Of a stretch of 64,000 nucleotides of DNA, positions 1-8,709 are shown one piece after another. Both the position numbers and the translations under genes were made by a program. The notes beneath the pieces are model-generated. The model saw only the letters and a list, made by a program, of their open reading frames with translations, was not told where the DNA came from and did no database searches. This DNA is from Staphylococcus delphini (GTDB lineage: Bacteria > Bacillota > Bacilli > Staphylococcales > Staphylococcaceae): the NCBI RefSeq assembly GCF_900636325.1, contig NZ_LR134263.1, forward strand, positions 1,054,001 through 1,118,000, read 5' to 3'. How positions within the stretch are numbered: the first letter of the stretch is position 1; each line of letters opens with the position of its first letter.

Positions 1-46
1 TATTTTCCACCAATCGGCTAACTTCCCATGATGGTCTTGTTTGCAT
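1..46 (-). CDS. Partial CDS, N-terminus only
   Basis: A minus-strand reading frame opens here and runs off the left edge. It begins MQTRPSWEVSRLVEN from the ATG at 46; an alternative in-frame ATG lies at 52. A GTGGA ribosome-binding site sits 6 bases upstream of the inner ATG. It diverges from the SOS-type gene at 180, and the two LexA-like boxes lie between them, so it could share that control. With 15 residues I cannot assign a family. Confidence 0.5.
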   Translation of the reverse strand, partial: MQTRPSWEVSRLVEN

Positions 47-86
47 ATTCATTCCACACAAACTTTTAATAATTCAAATTAAGTAG

Positions 87-115
87 TTGATTTATGACGT
101 TTTATAGCTTATATT
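87..115 (+). promoter_or_regulatory. Sigma-A-type promoter of the small SOS-type gene
   Basis: TTGATT (87-92), a 17-base spacer and TATATT (110-115) precede two LexA-like boxes and the gene at 180. The first box begins 10 bases after the -10, where a bound repressor would block initiation or escape. Confidence 0.55.
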
Positions 116-124
116 ATTTATATA

Positions 125-155
125 GAACATGTGTTCGTTATAAGAACGAAAGTTC
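125..155. promoter_or_regulatory. Two tandem LexA (SOS) boxes
   Basis: GAACATGTGTTC (125-136) and GAACGAAAGTTC (144-155) both fit GAAC-N4-GTTC, the core of the Gram-positive LexA box CGAAC-N4-GTTCG. Each keeps the 3' flanking G but has A in place of the 5' C. Centres are 19 bases apart, about two helical turns. They lie between the promoter and the start codon at 180, so DNA damage probably derepresses that gene. Confidence 0.75.
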
Positions 156-179
156 GTATGTAGTGGGAGGAATGTTTCA

Positions 180-359
180 ATGCCAAATGTAGCAGTAAAA
201 TTAGAAATCAATAACAAAATGACTGAGCAAGAAAAGTTAATGTTCCAACAAGACAATATCGCTGATGTGATTACGATGTTGAGAAGCAAGTCGGGAAATA
301 CAATTATTCTTAAAAATGAGGATAGTTTTAAGGTTGAGTATGATGTGATGAAGGGTTAG
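180..359 (+). CDS. Small SOS-regulated protein, 59 aa
   Basis: This 59-residue ORF has a strong site, GGGAGGAATGTTTCA, before its ATG. The product is mixed-charge and soluble, with no membrane segment or recognised motif. It is followed by a bidirectional terminator and points opposite to the lysis and tail genes. Tandem LexA-like boxes in the leader imply induction on DNA damage. In temperate phages such genes often serve SOS-coupled induction, mutagenesis or division arrest, but nothing in the sequence shows which applies. I do not recognise the family. Confidence 0.7.
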   Translation: MPNVAVKLEINNKMTEQEKLMFQQDNIADVITMLRSKSGNTIILKNEDSFKVEYDVMKG

Positions 360-388
360 TCTCTAAGAGGTTGTAAAAACAAAAAGAT

Positions 389-420
389 AAGGAGTTAGGC
401 ATAAGCGCTTAACTCCTTTT
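389..420. terminator. Bidirectional intrinsic terminator
   Basis: AAGGAGTTA and TAACTCCTT form a 9-base-pair stem with a 12-base loop, T-rich on both sides. It lies between the convergent ends of the SOS-type gene and the endolysin gene. Confidence 0.8.
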
Positions 421-426
421 ATGATT

Positions 427-1887
427 CTATCCATAAGATTTAATATTTAAAGTACCCCATAATGTTTTGTCAACTTTAACTTTACCAGTTTTACCAATCT
501 TACCAATTGGCATATAAAATTTACCAGCTGACGGATTAGTAGGGTACTCAAAGCGAATCCACCAATAACCGTCTTTCTTAATTAATCTATCAAACGGCAC
601 CCATTGGTTCGGGTAAATCCATGAATTTACATCTACTTTAGCTGCATTTAATCCAACTGAACGTCTAACAACAATAGGCTGACTGTTACTAGCAAATGTA
701 GTAAATCGACCTTTCCATGCCCATTCAGTTTTAGGTTTATTCCTATTATTAGCGGCAGGCGCTGGTTTCTTATTAGTCACTTTAGCGACAACTTTTTTCA
801 CTGCCACTTTTGCTTTATCTTTTGTTGGTTGTTTAACAGACTCTAGTTTCCCACCATGAATATCCTCAGCAATACTACGAGTGTACGACTCAAGATTGTT
901 AATAATGTTATTCATGTCTTTAACACTTGTGATGAAACCAAGCTCTGCTAAACGATAGTTTACACCTTTATTTTTTGCAACGTTGACGTTTAATAAATTA
1001 TCTCTAGGGTCAATATTTCTAATAGTGCCAACAAAATGATAGATAGTGTTTTGAATAGCCTTATCTAGAGTGTCAGGTACTAATCCTAAACCAATAATAA
1101 CATGACCACCACTAGCTTGAGCACCAGCGGCATCTAAATGGAATTCAGTTACATTATCGAAGCCTTGTCTAGCTACCCAATACATACCATAGTCTGAATA
1201 GTTACCTACCATTTCGCCATATCGAGTGTCTTGGAATAAGTCTTGGTTCATTGTTTCTCCGCCATAAAGATGTACATCATGTCCAACTTTTCGTAAATGT
1301 TTTGCTACATTAGGCACAATATTTTTACGAATAAAGTCACGTTCATTATATCCATTAGCAGCAGCACCACTATCATTAGACCAATAACCTAAACCATGCC
1401 CAGCAACTAATAAGATTTTCTTTTTGGACAAGTTACCACTTCCTTCGCTTTTATACTTAGGTCTTACAAATTTCATATCGTATTCATAACTATGTTTTCT
1501 TCGTGTTGTTACTTCGGTCTTATTCATTCCTCCACCAAACCAGTTTTGCTCTAGCAAGACGATGTAATCCAAAGTAGCTTCAATCACGATTCCTACATGT
1601 CCATATCCACCACCGAAACGACTACTGAATATTGCTAAATCACCTTTTTCAGCCAAGAACTCAGGCGTATTTGGATATATGTATGCTTCTTGAGTTAAGT
1701 CATTCCATCTCGGGTCAGGAATATCTTTTGCACCTTCACCTTTAAGACCATGACCAAAGATATAATTCCAGTAATAGTTAGCAACATCGAAACATTGCCA
1801 ACCAGCAAAATTGTCAAAGTCTAAACCTTTGCCTTCTAAGCTAAGTGCATAATTTATTGCTTCTTGTTTTGTTTTAGAAGGAGCCAT
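427..1887 (-). CDS. Endolysin: CHAP, amidase and SH3b domains
   Basis: A 486-residue peptidoglycan hydrolase that lyses the host from within once the holin opens the membrane. Residues 20-130 form a CHAP endopeptidase/amidase domain with catalytic Cys32 (WQCFDVANYY) and His97 (GYGHVGIV). Residues 155-345 are an N-acetylmuramoyl-L-alanine amidase of the Amidase_3 type: AGHG, NERDF, EFHLDA and LAELGF supply the usual zinc and catalytic residues. A basic, Ala/Lys-rich linker leads to a C-terminal SH3b (SH3_5-like) wall-binding domain at about 395-486. This three-domain order is typical of staphylococcal phage lysins. The start is supported by GAGGTG six bases upstream. It is last in the lysis cassette and separated from it by a terminator, so it may have its own promoter or depend on readthrough. 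Confidence 0.95.
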   Translation of the reverse strand: MAPSKTKQEAINYALSLEGKGLDFDNFAGWQCFDVANYYWNYIFGHGLKGEGAKDIPDPRWNDLTQEAYIYPNTPEFLAEKGDLAIFSSRFGGGYGHVGIVIEATLDYIVLLEQNWFGGGMNKTEVTTRRKHSYEYDMKFVRPKYKSEGSGNLSKKKILLVAGHGLGYWSNDSGAAANGYNERDFIRKNIVPNVAKHLRKVGHDVHLYGGETMNQDLFQDTRYGEMVGNYSDYGMYWVARQGFDNVTEFHLDAAGAQASGGHVIIGLGLVPDTLDKAIQNTIYHFVGTIRNIDPRDNLLNVNVAKNKGVNYRLAELGFITSVKDMNNIINNLESYTRSIAEDIHGGKLESVKQPTKDKAKVAVKKVVAKVTNKKPAPAANNRNKPKTEWAWKGRFTTFASNSQPIVVRRSVGLNAAKVDVNSWIYPNQWVPFDRLIKKDGYWWIRFEYPTNPSAGKFYMPIGKIGKTGKVKVDKTLWGTLNIKSYG

Positions 1888-1911
1888 TAAATCACCTCAT
1901 TTTGTGTAAAT

Positions 1912-1940
1912 AAAAAAAGCTGACCGTAATTAGCCAGCTT
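1912..1940 (-). terminator. Terminator before the endolysin gene
   Basis: On the minus strand AAGCTGGC and GTCAGCTT pair around a short loop, followed by seven T. It follows the 134-residue tail protein gene and precedes the endolysin gene. Confidence 0.75.
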
Positions 1941-1956
1941 GCGTTAATGTATTCTT

Positions 1957-2361
1957 TTAGATTTCAGATATTGTTAATGTTGGTGTGCCAGTGTATACTT
2001 CACTCATTGTTACGTAAACCACACCCTCAGGGTTGCTTACAGTTTTTATAATTGCGGCAACACCACCATTTACTCCCGATACACCTAAGTCAGTGTTTCC
2101 TAAACGTGTTTGAGACACTCGCATAATTCCATTTTTAACGTTTGAAACACTTATATGATAATTTTTGTTCGGTGTTACACCTTGAATAGTCCAGTTAGCA
2201 GTTGTGCCGCTCATATAATCGGGAGTTTTATTGTTTGGGAGCGGAAGAGGGGTGAAGTTGACTTGTTTCTTCCATAATTCGACCCCTCCGTAGTATAACT
2301 TATCAAATTCTACGCCTTGAAAGAACAATTTATCAGTATTATTGAGGTCTAAAATTGCCAT
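1957..2361 (-). CDS. Small tail or receptor-binding accessory protein
   Basis: 134 residues. The N-terminus carries repeated short turns (FFQGVEF, LYYGGVEL) like those in phage tail and baseplate proteins that polymerise on fibres. The rest is Gly/Thr/Val-rich and looks all-beta. It lies five bases downstream of the collagen-like fibre gene, so the two are probably translated together and may form one adsorption structure. The tail role is inferred from position and composition; I recognise no catalytic motif. Confidence 0.6.
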   Translation of the reverse strand: MAILDLNNTDKLFFQGVEFDKLYYGGVELWKKQVNFTPLPLPNNKTPDYMSGTTANWTIQGVTPNKNYHISVSNVKNGIMRVSQTRLGNTDLGVSGVNGGVAAIIKTVSNPEGVVYVTMSEVYTGTPTLTISEI

Positions 2362-2365
2362 AAAA

Positions 2366-4411
2366 TCACCCTTTTATCAGATAAATAGTATTATCATCTT
2401 TTGTTGATAAGCGGTCATAACCGGCTTGAGAACCTGTCCATACGGTGAAACTTCTACCATCTCTACCGTCAGTACCATTCTTTACATCAATGGACTTATT
2501 ATCACTAAATGTGATTCTGTTGCCCGTTGCAGTAGGCGTAATACTCTTGATAGAAATTGAGGTACCATCTTTACCATTAGCACCTCTATCTCCTGTATCA
2601 CCTTTTGCACCATGAGGAATGTCTGCAGTCTTACCATCAGAAAAAGTAACACGAGTCACTTTGGTAGTAGTGCCACCGCCTAACCAACCCCAACCACCCG
2701 TAGTAATTGAAGTTTCCTCAATATTTGAGATTTCAACATTCTTACCGTCTCTACCGGCAGCGCCTTGAAGTCCACGTTCACCAGTAGCACCTGTAGCACC
2801 AGCGTCTCCTTTAGCACCCTTAGGAATAGTAACTCTTGTGTTGTCACTAAATGTGATTACAACATTGCCGTCTGAATTTGTAACTGTATTGGTAATTGTA
2901 ATTGATTTACCATCTTTACCGTCTAAACCATTTGTAACTTGTTGTAAGCGTTCTTCCAATCCAGTAATATGTTGTACTTCATGGTTATGCGATAGTGGGG
3001 CATACACACCGTTATGGTTATGATTCTTTAACGCAAACTTTTCATCTGCCTCAGCTTTATAGTTTTCTAAACTTTCAGTAGATGCTGATTCAACTTTTTG
3101 ACTCAATTGTTCTGATAACCCAGTAATATCGCTGATACTGTGAGTATGCTGTTTGTTAGCTTTTGATTGTAATCCTTCCTCAAGCTCAGTAGTAGCTGCT
3201 TTAGATGAAATTTGTTTAACAAGAGAGGCACTTAATGCACTATCTTCTTGCAATTTTTGAGCAATCTCGTTTAACGTGTTTAAATTCTCTGGTGCACTAT
3301 CAATAAGCTCTTCAATCTTTCTATCAACATACTGTTGGTTTTGCTGAGTTACTTGAGGAGCGACACCTTCAATTTTACGATTGATTTCAGCTAACTCTTG
3401 TTGTCTTAAGCGAGTTATTTGTTGTTCAGTCGATTGTTCAATTAAACTTAACTTTTCTTTTAAGCCAGCTACATTATCCATTGGAACATCACTCAAGGCT
3501 TCAACTCGTGCTTTAACTTCTGTTAATTCATCATCAATCTTCCAGAATCCAGTGTCTTCATCAATAGTTACGACACTGCCGTCTCGTCCATTTTCACCTT
3601 TTAGTCCTCTTTCACCACGCTCGCCATTAATCCCTTTTGGAATAGAAATGACAGTGTTGTCAGAAAACGTAATTTTGACATTAGATGGGTCACTATCATT
3701 GTCTATATTGTTGATAGTTAATGAGATGCCATCTTCACCTTTGTTACCCTTAGGAATTGTGATAGTTTCGCCAGTGCTAAATGTAATTTTCTTATCGCCA
3801 TTGCCTAAAGTCTCAGTATTAGATATTGTTACGCTAGTACCGTCAGCTCCACGTTCACCCGTTAAACCACGAATACCGGCTTCACCACGTTCTCCTCTTA
3901 GCTTGTGACCATTCTCGGCTAAATATTTTTGCACTTGGTTTGATAATAAAGCGTCAATTTGCTCTTGTACTTGTGGAAGAACTTTAGAAAGGATATTACT
4001 TTCAATAGCTTCAACAGTTTCAAGGCTGATAATATCTTCTTGAGCAATATCAGCAGACGGGTTGATTCTGACACTCAAACTATTAGCAGAAGGATAAACT
4101 TTACCATCATATAAAATCTCTAAGAAATATGTTCCGACAGGTAATACTTGATTGATAGTTAATGCAATAGCACCATTCTTTACTTCAAAACTTTGTTTAA
4201 ACACAACTGTGTTCTTACTTGTTGATAAGTAAACAGTGGCTCGCTGACTCGAACTTTCAGCTGCATACTCTTTTAATGACTTGTGAGACTTTACTCCCGC
4301 ATTGTTGATAAGTTTAATTAAGATAGGGGAAGTATCACCTTGTTTTAATTGAATAGATGACACTTCTTTGAAGTCCACATAAATTAATTCATTTAATAAA
4401 TTTTTAGCCAA
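2366..4411 (-). CDS. BppU-like tail fibre with collagen-like repeats
   Basis: 681 residues. The first 150 resemble the BppU/baseplate N-terminal Ig-like module (KQGDTSPILIKL, LPVGTYFLEILYDGKVYPS). Several blocks of Gly-X-Y repeats (GERGEAGIRGLTGERG-type) follow, at roughly residues 170-190, 215-225, 255-275, 505-560 and 600-620, separated by small beta units that repeat an ITFSDN..IPKG pattern, plus a central coiled coil (290-420). Collagen-like blocks in phage fibres form trimeric shafts. The protein probably reaches the host surface. Repeats make the gene prone to length variation. It lies between the holin and a small tail protein. Confidence 0.8.
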   Translation of the reverse strand: MAKNLLNELIYVDFKEVSSIQLKQGDTSPILIKLINNAGVKSHKSLKEYAAESSSQRATVYLSTSKNTVVFKQSFEVKNGAIALTINQVLPVGTYFLEILYDGKVYPSANSLSVRINPSADIAQEDIISLETVEAIESNILSKVLPQVQEQIDALLSNQVQKYLAENGHKLRGERGEAGIRGLTGERGADGTSVTISNTETLGNGDKKITFSTGETITIPKGNKGEDGISLTINNIDNDSDPSNVKITFSDNTVISIPKGINGERGERGLKGENGRDGSVVTIDEDTGFWKIDDELTEVKARVEALSDVPMDNVAGLKEKLSLIEQSTEQQITRLRQQELAEINRKIEGVAPQVTQQNQQYVDRKIEELIDSAPENLNTLNEIAQKLQEDSALSASLVKQISSKAATTELEEGLQSKANKQHTHSISDITGLSEQLSQKVESASTESLENYKAEADEKFALKNHNHNGVYAPLSHNHEVQHITGLEERLQQVTNGLDGKDGKSITITNTVTNSDGNVVITFSDNTRVTIPKGAKGDAGATGATGERGLQGAAGRDGKNVEISNIEETSITTGGWGWLGGGTTTKVTRVTFSDGKTADIPHGAKGDTGDRGANGKDGTSISIKSITPTATGNRITFSDNKSIDVKNGTDGRDGRSFTVWTGSQAGYDRLSTKDDNTIYLIKG

Positions 4412-4460
4412 TTTTGTAATTCTCCTTTAATTGAATATTCTGTATGAGGCAACATAATAA

Positions 4461-4781
4461 TTATTTGTTTCCTTCTCGAATATCAATATCATCGCCTAAT
4501 GGTCTGTTCTTAATTTGTGATAATGTACCACCAGTTGCTTTAGCATATTTCTTTTCTGCTTTGTACTTGTTCAATTTATCTTGCGCACGCTTAGCTTCAG
4601 AAGTAACGTTGTTATTCTTGTACCAAATCATAAAAGAAGAATAACCACCAATAATTAAGTTAATCGCTTGTTCAACATCACCTTCAACGAATGGGAGAGG
4701 ATTATAGCCACGTGCTAATAAAACTTGGTTAATTGCTGCGTACACGAATAATGCCGTTCTAATAATCATTTTAATATCCAT
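4461..4781 (-). CDS. Holin, SPP1/BhlB type
   Basis: 106 residues. A hydrophobic N-terminal segment (about 5-25, IIRTALFVYAAINQVLL) and a second one (about 40-54, INLIIGGYSSFMIWY) are separated by a short acidic loop and followed by a charged Lys-rich tail. This matches SPP1-type phage holins, which include SPbeta BhlB. It would permeabilise the membrane for endolysin release. Neighbours are the XhlA-like protein upstream and the fibre gene downstream; a terminator lies just upstream, so expression may be tuned separately. Confidence 0.85.
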   Translation of the reverse strand: MDIKMIIRTALFVYAAINQVLLARGYNPLPFVEGDVEQAINLIIGGYSSFMIWYKNNNVTSEAKRAQDKLNKYKAEKKYAKATGGTLSQIKNRPLGDDIDIREGNK

Positions 4782-4814
4782 AAGTATTTATCACTCCATA
4801 ATATTTAATAGTTA

Positions 4815-4845
4815 AATAAAAAGAGGTAGTCATAAAGACCACCTC
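4815..4845 (-). terminator. Terminator inside the lysis cassette
   Basis: On the minus strand GAGGTGGTC pairs with GACTACCTC (nine pairs, one G-U) around a five-base loop, followed by TTTTTATTT. It lies between the 18-residue peptide and the holin and should reduce transcription into the holin. Confidence 0.85.
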
Positions 4846-4855
4846 AGTCAATTGA

Positions 4856-4912
4856 TTATTTGCAAATACCAAACCAGAAACATGCCCAGAATGAAGCTGC
4901 TAATTTAAACAT
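4856..4912 (-). CDS. Hydrophobic 18-residue peptide in the lysis cassette
   Basis: MFKLAASFWACFWFGICK starts behind a strong AAAGGTGGTGATTTT site. It is very hydrophobic and aromatic with two Cys and Lys at each end, so it would sit in or on the membrane. Position and composition suggest a modulator of the adjacent XhlA-like protein or holin. It loosely resembles the start of XkdX-type small phage proteins but ends early. The ribosome-binding site and location support translation; function is unknown. Confidence 0.6.
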   Translation of the reverse strand: MFKLAASFWACFWFGICK

Positions 4913-4933
4913 AAAATCACCACCTTTAATTAT

Positions 4934-5338
4934 TTACATTAAACCAAAAGTCAATCGAACCCATGTCCAAACAAGTGTGCCTAATAATGAGAAACCCACA
5001 CCGTAAATAGCCCATTTAAGTTTATTTCTTTCGTGCTTTTCGGATTCTTTATCTGCTTGTAGTAATTCAATTGAACTTTGTAATTTTTGTTGGGTAAGAG
5101 TGTTTGTAAAGATTGTTTCTTTAATAGTATCTACACCATCAGCTATTTTGTCTGACTTTGTTGTTTGAGCATCGTTGTTTTTATCAATTTTGGTTTCAAT
5201 CTCTTTGAACTTCTCATCAATCTTTCTCTCTATTTTTTCATCTTGCTCAGACATTTCCCTTTTCAAGTCTTTTAAATCAGCTTTTATATTTTTAACGTCG
5301 CTCTCAACGCTAGACACTCTGACCTCTAAACTTTGCAC
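4934..5338 (-). CDS. XhlA-like holin-associated membrane protein
   Basis: 134 residues: a long amphipathic coiled coil (about 1-105, heptads rich in E/K/D/I/L) ending in one transmembrane segment (WAIYGVGFSLLGTLVWTWV). This is the plan of XhlA-type haemolysin/holin-associated proteins, which work with a small holin and an amidase in Bacillus phages. Here it is upstream of a holin and an endolysin, so lysis timing is the likely role. The coiled coil should oligomerise at the membrane. Confidence 0.8.
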   Translation of the reverse strand: MQSLEVRVSSVESDVKNIKADLKDLKREMSEQDEKIERKIDEKFKEIETKIDKNNDAQTTKSDKIADGVDTIKETIFTNTLTQQKLQSSIELLQADKESEKHERNKLKWAIYGVGFSLLGTLVWTWVRLTFGLM

Positions 5339-5387
5339 ACTATTATTCCTCCTAAATATAAATATAGTGGAATGAGCACCTTTATAT

Positions 5388-8123
5388 TTATTTTAATTTT
5401 CTTTCTAACTCTTCAATTTTTGCTTGTTGTTTTTGTACGGCGTCCCATAACAATGAAGTCATTGTATATACATCGATAGCATCTCCTTCTTGAAGAGCTT
5501 CATCTACGTCCTCAAGGATTACACCATACTTAGTTTTTTTATATCCTTCTTCTAAATCAGATTTAAGATTATATTGTTTCACTTTAGTTTTCTTCAACAG
5601 TTCTAATGTGTCTAATTTTAAATCTTCAATGTTAGTTTTATATTTACGTGAAGATACAGAATTTAATTTGCTCGCACGAACTGGTTTGTAAGTGATTGAC
5701 TTACCTCGGTTGTACCCTCGTTTATCCGTTACACGTAATTCACCATCAACGCCTACGTAGAATGAGTTACCACCAGTCTTAATACCAGATGAAATTAACA
5801 CGTTTGAGTTTGCTAAGTTACCTGAACCCTCACCGTTAAAGTACACTGATTTCTTACCGTTTCGTGATGTAATCTTATCTGCTTGTACACGTCCGATGTT
5901 TAAAGTTACTGCTGCTGAAGCTGAACCTGATGCATCTAAACCATAAATAGTAGGGTTCTTAGACTTCATAAATCTGAAGCCTGCACCTAGCTTCTTGGAT
6001 AAATCACCAAATACTAATCTACCTGAGTTATCTGAACTTACACCGAAAGCAAATTCATTCGTTCCACTACGTAAGTTTTCATGTGGTCTTAATCTAATAT
6101 CTGACTGGCGAGAACGTCCGTAAACTGTTGCTGCGGCATCAAGATGAATTTGTCCACCTGTAGCTTGTAACCCAATTGCACCAAAAGCCGAATACATTGT
6201 AAGCCCACGTGCTTTTGAATATGCATGTGAGAAGAATTCAATAGTACCAGAAGAAACAATTCTTCCTTGGTGGTCATAGTTCTTACCTGAGCCATCACGG
6301 AAGGTGGAAATACCATCAGAAGAATAATACAATGAGCGCCATGTGTTGTATTGTCTCGTACCGTCTTTTTGCAAGTCATTCACAAAGTCATAACCGTAAG
6401 TTTCATTATCGATTAAGTCACCTTGTGGGTCGGAAATACGTACCATACCATCTTCAATGTTAATCTCTTGAATCCTGTTACGTTTAATGCCATCACGCCA
6501 TATACGCTCATAATAACCACGTGATTTAATAGCTCCACCATTAATTTGGATAAAAGCATTAGGGTCAAGTTTATTTTCTGTGTTCTTAAACGAAGTCATA
6601 CCATTGAAGTCGATGTTGCTTGCTTTAATTTTGATTCTTTCAGCTGATTGGTTGATTAATGATTTAACTTCTTCGGCACCGACTTTTCTACCGACAACGC
6701 TTTCTAATCCTTCTGCGGTCTGTGTGATTTGTGCGAATTTTTCTGTGTTAGCTTGTCTATCACGCTCGTAGATGTTCTTTTTGACAACATTAGTACTCAT
6801 TTCAGTTTCTAAGCCAGTGATTCTATCATTATGAGAACCAAGTGTCCCATCAATGCGTCGAATTTCACCATCAACTCTCTTGAACTCATTCATAATATCC
6901 ATATATGATGGTGTCCAAGTAGTAGGACGGTTACCTTCTTCTACTTTTAAGCTCATCGGTTGGATAACAATAGCGTTAGAATGTTTGAAATAAACATAAT
7001 CTTTTCTTTCAGTAAGATGAGTAGTTGGAATACTTAACTTATATTTTTTAAATTCGTTTGATGCTTCAATTTCTAAATCTTGAGACCATTCTAGGTTACC
7101 GATTTTAAAATTGAATGTTCCTTGTGTATTTGCTTTAGCATAAAATGATACTGAAGCAAAGTTGTTAGGTTCCACTTGTTTTTCTAATTTAATACCATAA
7201 TAAGAGGAAGTTGTATAGCTACCAGTTGGAGTTACGGTAAGTTCTTTCTCGTCAGATTGATTAAACGTAAATGCGCTATCTGATGTAGTAGGGGTAAAGG
7301 TAGATTTAAAACTTGTTCCACCTAGTAAGTTTCTTCCACCTACTGTTAAAGCTCTTAGCTCGTCTCTTAAGTCGTCTGTAAGTTTCTTTACGACCACTTT
7401 ATCTTCTTTAGTTCTGTAAATATCTTGAATAACCGAAGTGTCCCAACCAGCGATTGGTTCCCAATCCATTGCGTCGATTCCGTCATATCTGAATACTTTA
7501 TTTTCATCAATTACATATAAGGTGTCACCATTGTTAGGATTAGGATATTGTTCACTTCGTTCCTGAATTGTCTTCACATAAGGAATCCAGTTCATCATTC
7601 GACTATCACCAGCTGTATTAGCGTAATCGCCAGCAGCATTTGCATAATCTCCACGGTCTTCAGCATATTCACCTTGACGTTGAGTGACTCGTCCAATTTC
7701 TTCAGTCTCAATGAACAACTCTTGTAACATTGTAAGTTCACTAACGTCACCAATTTGTTCTAAGTCCTCATATACTTCATAACGGAATACAAGCGATGTA
7801 ACACGTTCTCTGTCTTTATATGAAGCAAATCGTGCTTTATATTTACCTGTATATTGCATATCGGCATGACGCAATTCATAAACAACAAATTGTTCACCGT
7901 CATAATGCGCTAATCCAGTATTGCGTGTGCCTGTTTCTTCATGTTCAATAGAGACAGTGAAACGCTCACCTTCTTCAAGTTCCATTTTTCTTCCGCCATC
8001 ATACAACTCAATGTATAAATACGCTGAGTCATATTGCACAAATTTAATTTGAGGATTAGGATTTTGTTGCTTTACGTCTAACTTTAAAACGTATGTATTA
8101 TTAAATTTTGGCACTAATAGCAC
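5388..8123 (-). CDS. Baseplate or tail spike with S74 self-cleaving chaperone
   Basis: 911 residues. Residues 1-150 form a BppU/DUF2479-type N-terminal module that attaches to the baseplate. Residues about 260-420 look like a carbohydrate-binding beta-sandwich (GGRNLLGGTSF to GNRPTTWTPS). Coiled coils and a long beta-rich shaft follow. The C-terminus (about 815-911) is an intramolecular chaperone of endosialidase (Peptidase_S74): SSRKYKTNI is the usual cleavage/active region and LLWDAVQKQQAKIEELERKLK the final coiled coil. In this family the chaperone folds the trimeric shaft and then cleaves itself off at the Ser. It probably helps bind wall teichoic acid; the receptor is inferred. Confidence 0.85.
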   Translation of the reverse strand: MLLVPKFNNTYVLKLDVKQQNPNPQIKFVQYDSAYLYIELYDGGRKMELEEGERFTVSIEHEETGTRNTGLAHYDGEQFVVYELRHADMQYTGKYKARFASYKDRERVTSLVFRYEVYEDLEQIGDVSELTMLQELFIETEEIGRVTQRQGEYAEDRGDYANAAGDYANTAGDSRMMNWIPYVKTIQERSEQYPNPNNGDTLYVIDENKVFRYDGIDAMDWEPIAGWDTSVIQDIYRTKEDKVVVKKLTDDLRDELRALTVGGRNLLGGTSFKSTFTPTTSDSAFTFNQSDEKELTVTPTGSYTTSSYYGIKLEKQVEPNNFASVSFYAKANTQGTFNFKIGNLEWSQDLEIEASNEFKKYKLSIPTTHLTERKDYVYFKHSNAIVIQPMSLKVEEGNRPTTWTPSYMDIMNEFKRVDGEIRRIDGTLGSHNDRITGLETEMSTNVVKKNIYERDRQANTEKFAQITQTAEGLESVVGRKVGAEEVKSLINQSAERIKIKASNIDFNGMTSFKNTENKLDPNAFIQINGGAIKSRGYYERIWRDGIKRNRIQEINIEDGMVRISDPQGDLIDNETYGYDFVNDLQKDGTRQYNTWRSLYYSSDGISTFRDGSGKNYDHQGRIVSSGTIEFFSHAYSKARGLTMYSAFGAIGLQATGGQIHLDAAATVYGRSRQSDIRLRPHENLRSGTNEFAFGVSSDNSGRLVFGDLSKKLGAGFRFMKSKNPTIYGLDASGSASAAVTLNIGRVQADKITSRNGKKSVYFNGEGSGNLANSNVLISSGIKTGGNSFYVGVDGELRVTDKRGYNRGKSITYKPVRASKLNSVSSRKYKTNIEDLKLDTLELLKKTKVKQYNLKSDLEEGYKKTKYGVILEDVDEALQEGDAIDVYTMTSLLWDAVQKQQAKIEELERKLK

Positions 8124-8140
8124 TCCTTATTTATAGAGTA

Positions 8141-8168
8141 AAAGCCACAAGGAATTATCCCTGTGACT
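8141..8168 (-). terminator. Possible terminator after the 59-residue gene
   Basis: On the minus strand CACAGGGA and TCCTTGTG form an interrupted stem followed by GGCTTTTACT. The T-run is short, so termination is probably partial. The stem overlaps the stop codon of the gene at 8155-8334. Confidence 0.45.
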
Positions 8169-8334
8169 CTTTCATTAATTCGTTTAATCTTGTTTTTAAT
8201 AAGTCATTTTCTACTTCGAGCTCCATAGTATAATCAAGTTGGCTGGTCATACTACGCATAGCTTTGTCATATTTGGCTCTAAGATAGCCTAATTGACTTT
8301 TCAATTCTTCAGCACTTAACTCTTTATTGTCCAT
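8155..8334 (-). CDS. Small coiled-coil tail-operon protein, 59 aa
   Basis: The ATG overlaps the stop codon of the upstream 118-residue gene (TAATG), and GGAGG in that gene's last codons serves as its ribosome-binding site, so the two are translationally coupled. The product is highly charged and predicted helical (EELKSQLGYLRAKYD, ELEVENDLLKTRLNELM), suggesting a small coiled-coil oligomer. It sits between the Tal-like protein and the spike and may be an assembly factor. Confidence 0.7.
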   Translation of the reverse strand: MDNKELSAEELKSQLGYLRAKYDKAMRSMTSQLDYTMELEVENDLLKTRLNELMKESQG

Positions 8335-8690
8335 TATAATCCTCCTTGAGCTGCTTTTAATCTTGCTAACTGTTCTTCAAGCTCTCTAATTCGTCTTTGT
8401 TCTGGAGTTTCTAACTCTTTATGCACAAAATCATATCCAGCTCTAGGAACAAGTTCATATTTATTGTTGATAATTTTCACTCTTAAATCGTCTAATTGTT
8501 CGTATATATTTTCATCTATAATAAAAGTGATAGATGGGACGTCTAAAGAATTATCTGTCCCAACTGAACATCTTGAAAAGTTTCCTTCTTCATCAATGCT
8601 ATTTAAAGCAATGGCTAGTATGTACAATTCAGTAATGTATTTACCATTTTCATCTTGTACGCTATCATACGTTTTTATAGGTCTTAACAT
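8334..8690 (-). CDS. Tail-operon protein, 118 aa
   Basis: A soluble protein with a mixed alpha/beta N-terminal 95 residues and a charged C-terminal helix (ETPEQRRIRELEEQLARLKAAQ) that ends like a small coiled-coil tag. Similar tag helices occur on XkdW-type and tail-fibre assembly proteins next to baseplate genes. It is immediately downstream of the Tal-like gene and overlaps the next gene by one base. Function is inferred from position only. Confidence 0.65.
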   Translation of the reverse strand: MLRPIKTYDSVQDENGKYITELYILAIALNSIDEEGNFSRCSVGTDNSLDVPSITFIIDENIYEQLDDLRVKIINNKYELVPRAGYDFVHKELETPEQRRIRELEEQLARLKAAQGGL

Positions 8691-8709
8691 AATCTCACCT
8701 TACTCAATA

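Noticed and set aside
92-289. 65-codon minus-strand ORF
   Set aside because: Overlaps the better-supported SOS-type gene and its operator; no ribosome-binding site.
3381-3908. 175-codon plus-strand ORF opposite the fibre gene
   Set aside because: Antisense shadow of the Gly-X-Y repeats; Pro/Ser-rich and without a start site.
6089-6379. 96-codon minus-strand ORF in another frame of the spike gene
   Set aside because: Out-of-frame shadow of a well-supported coding region.
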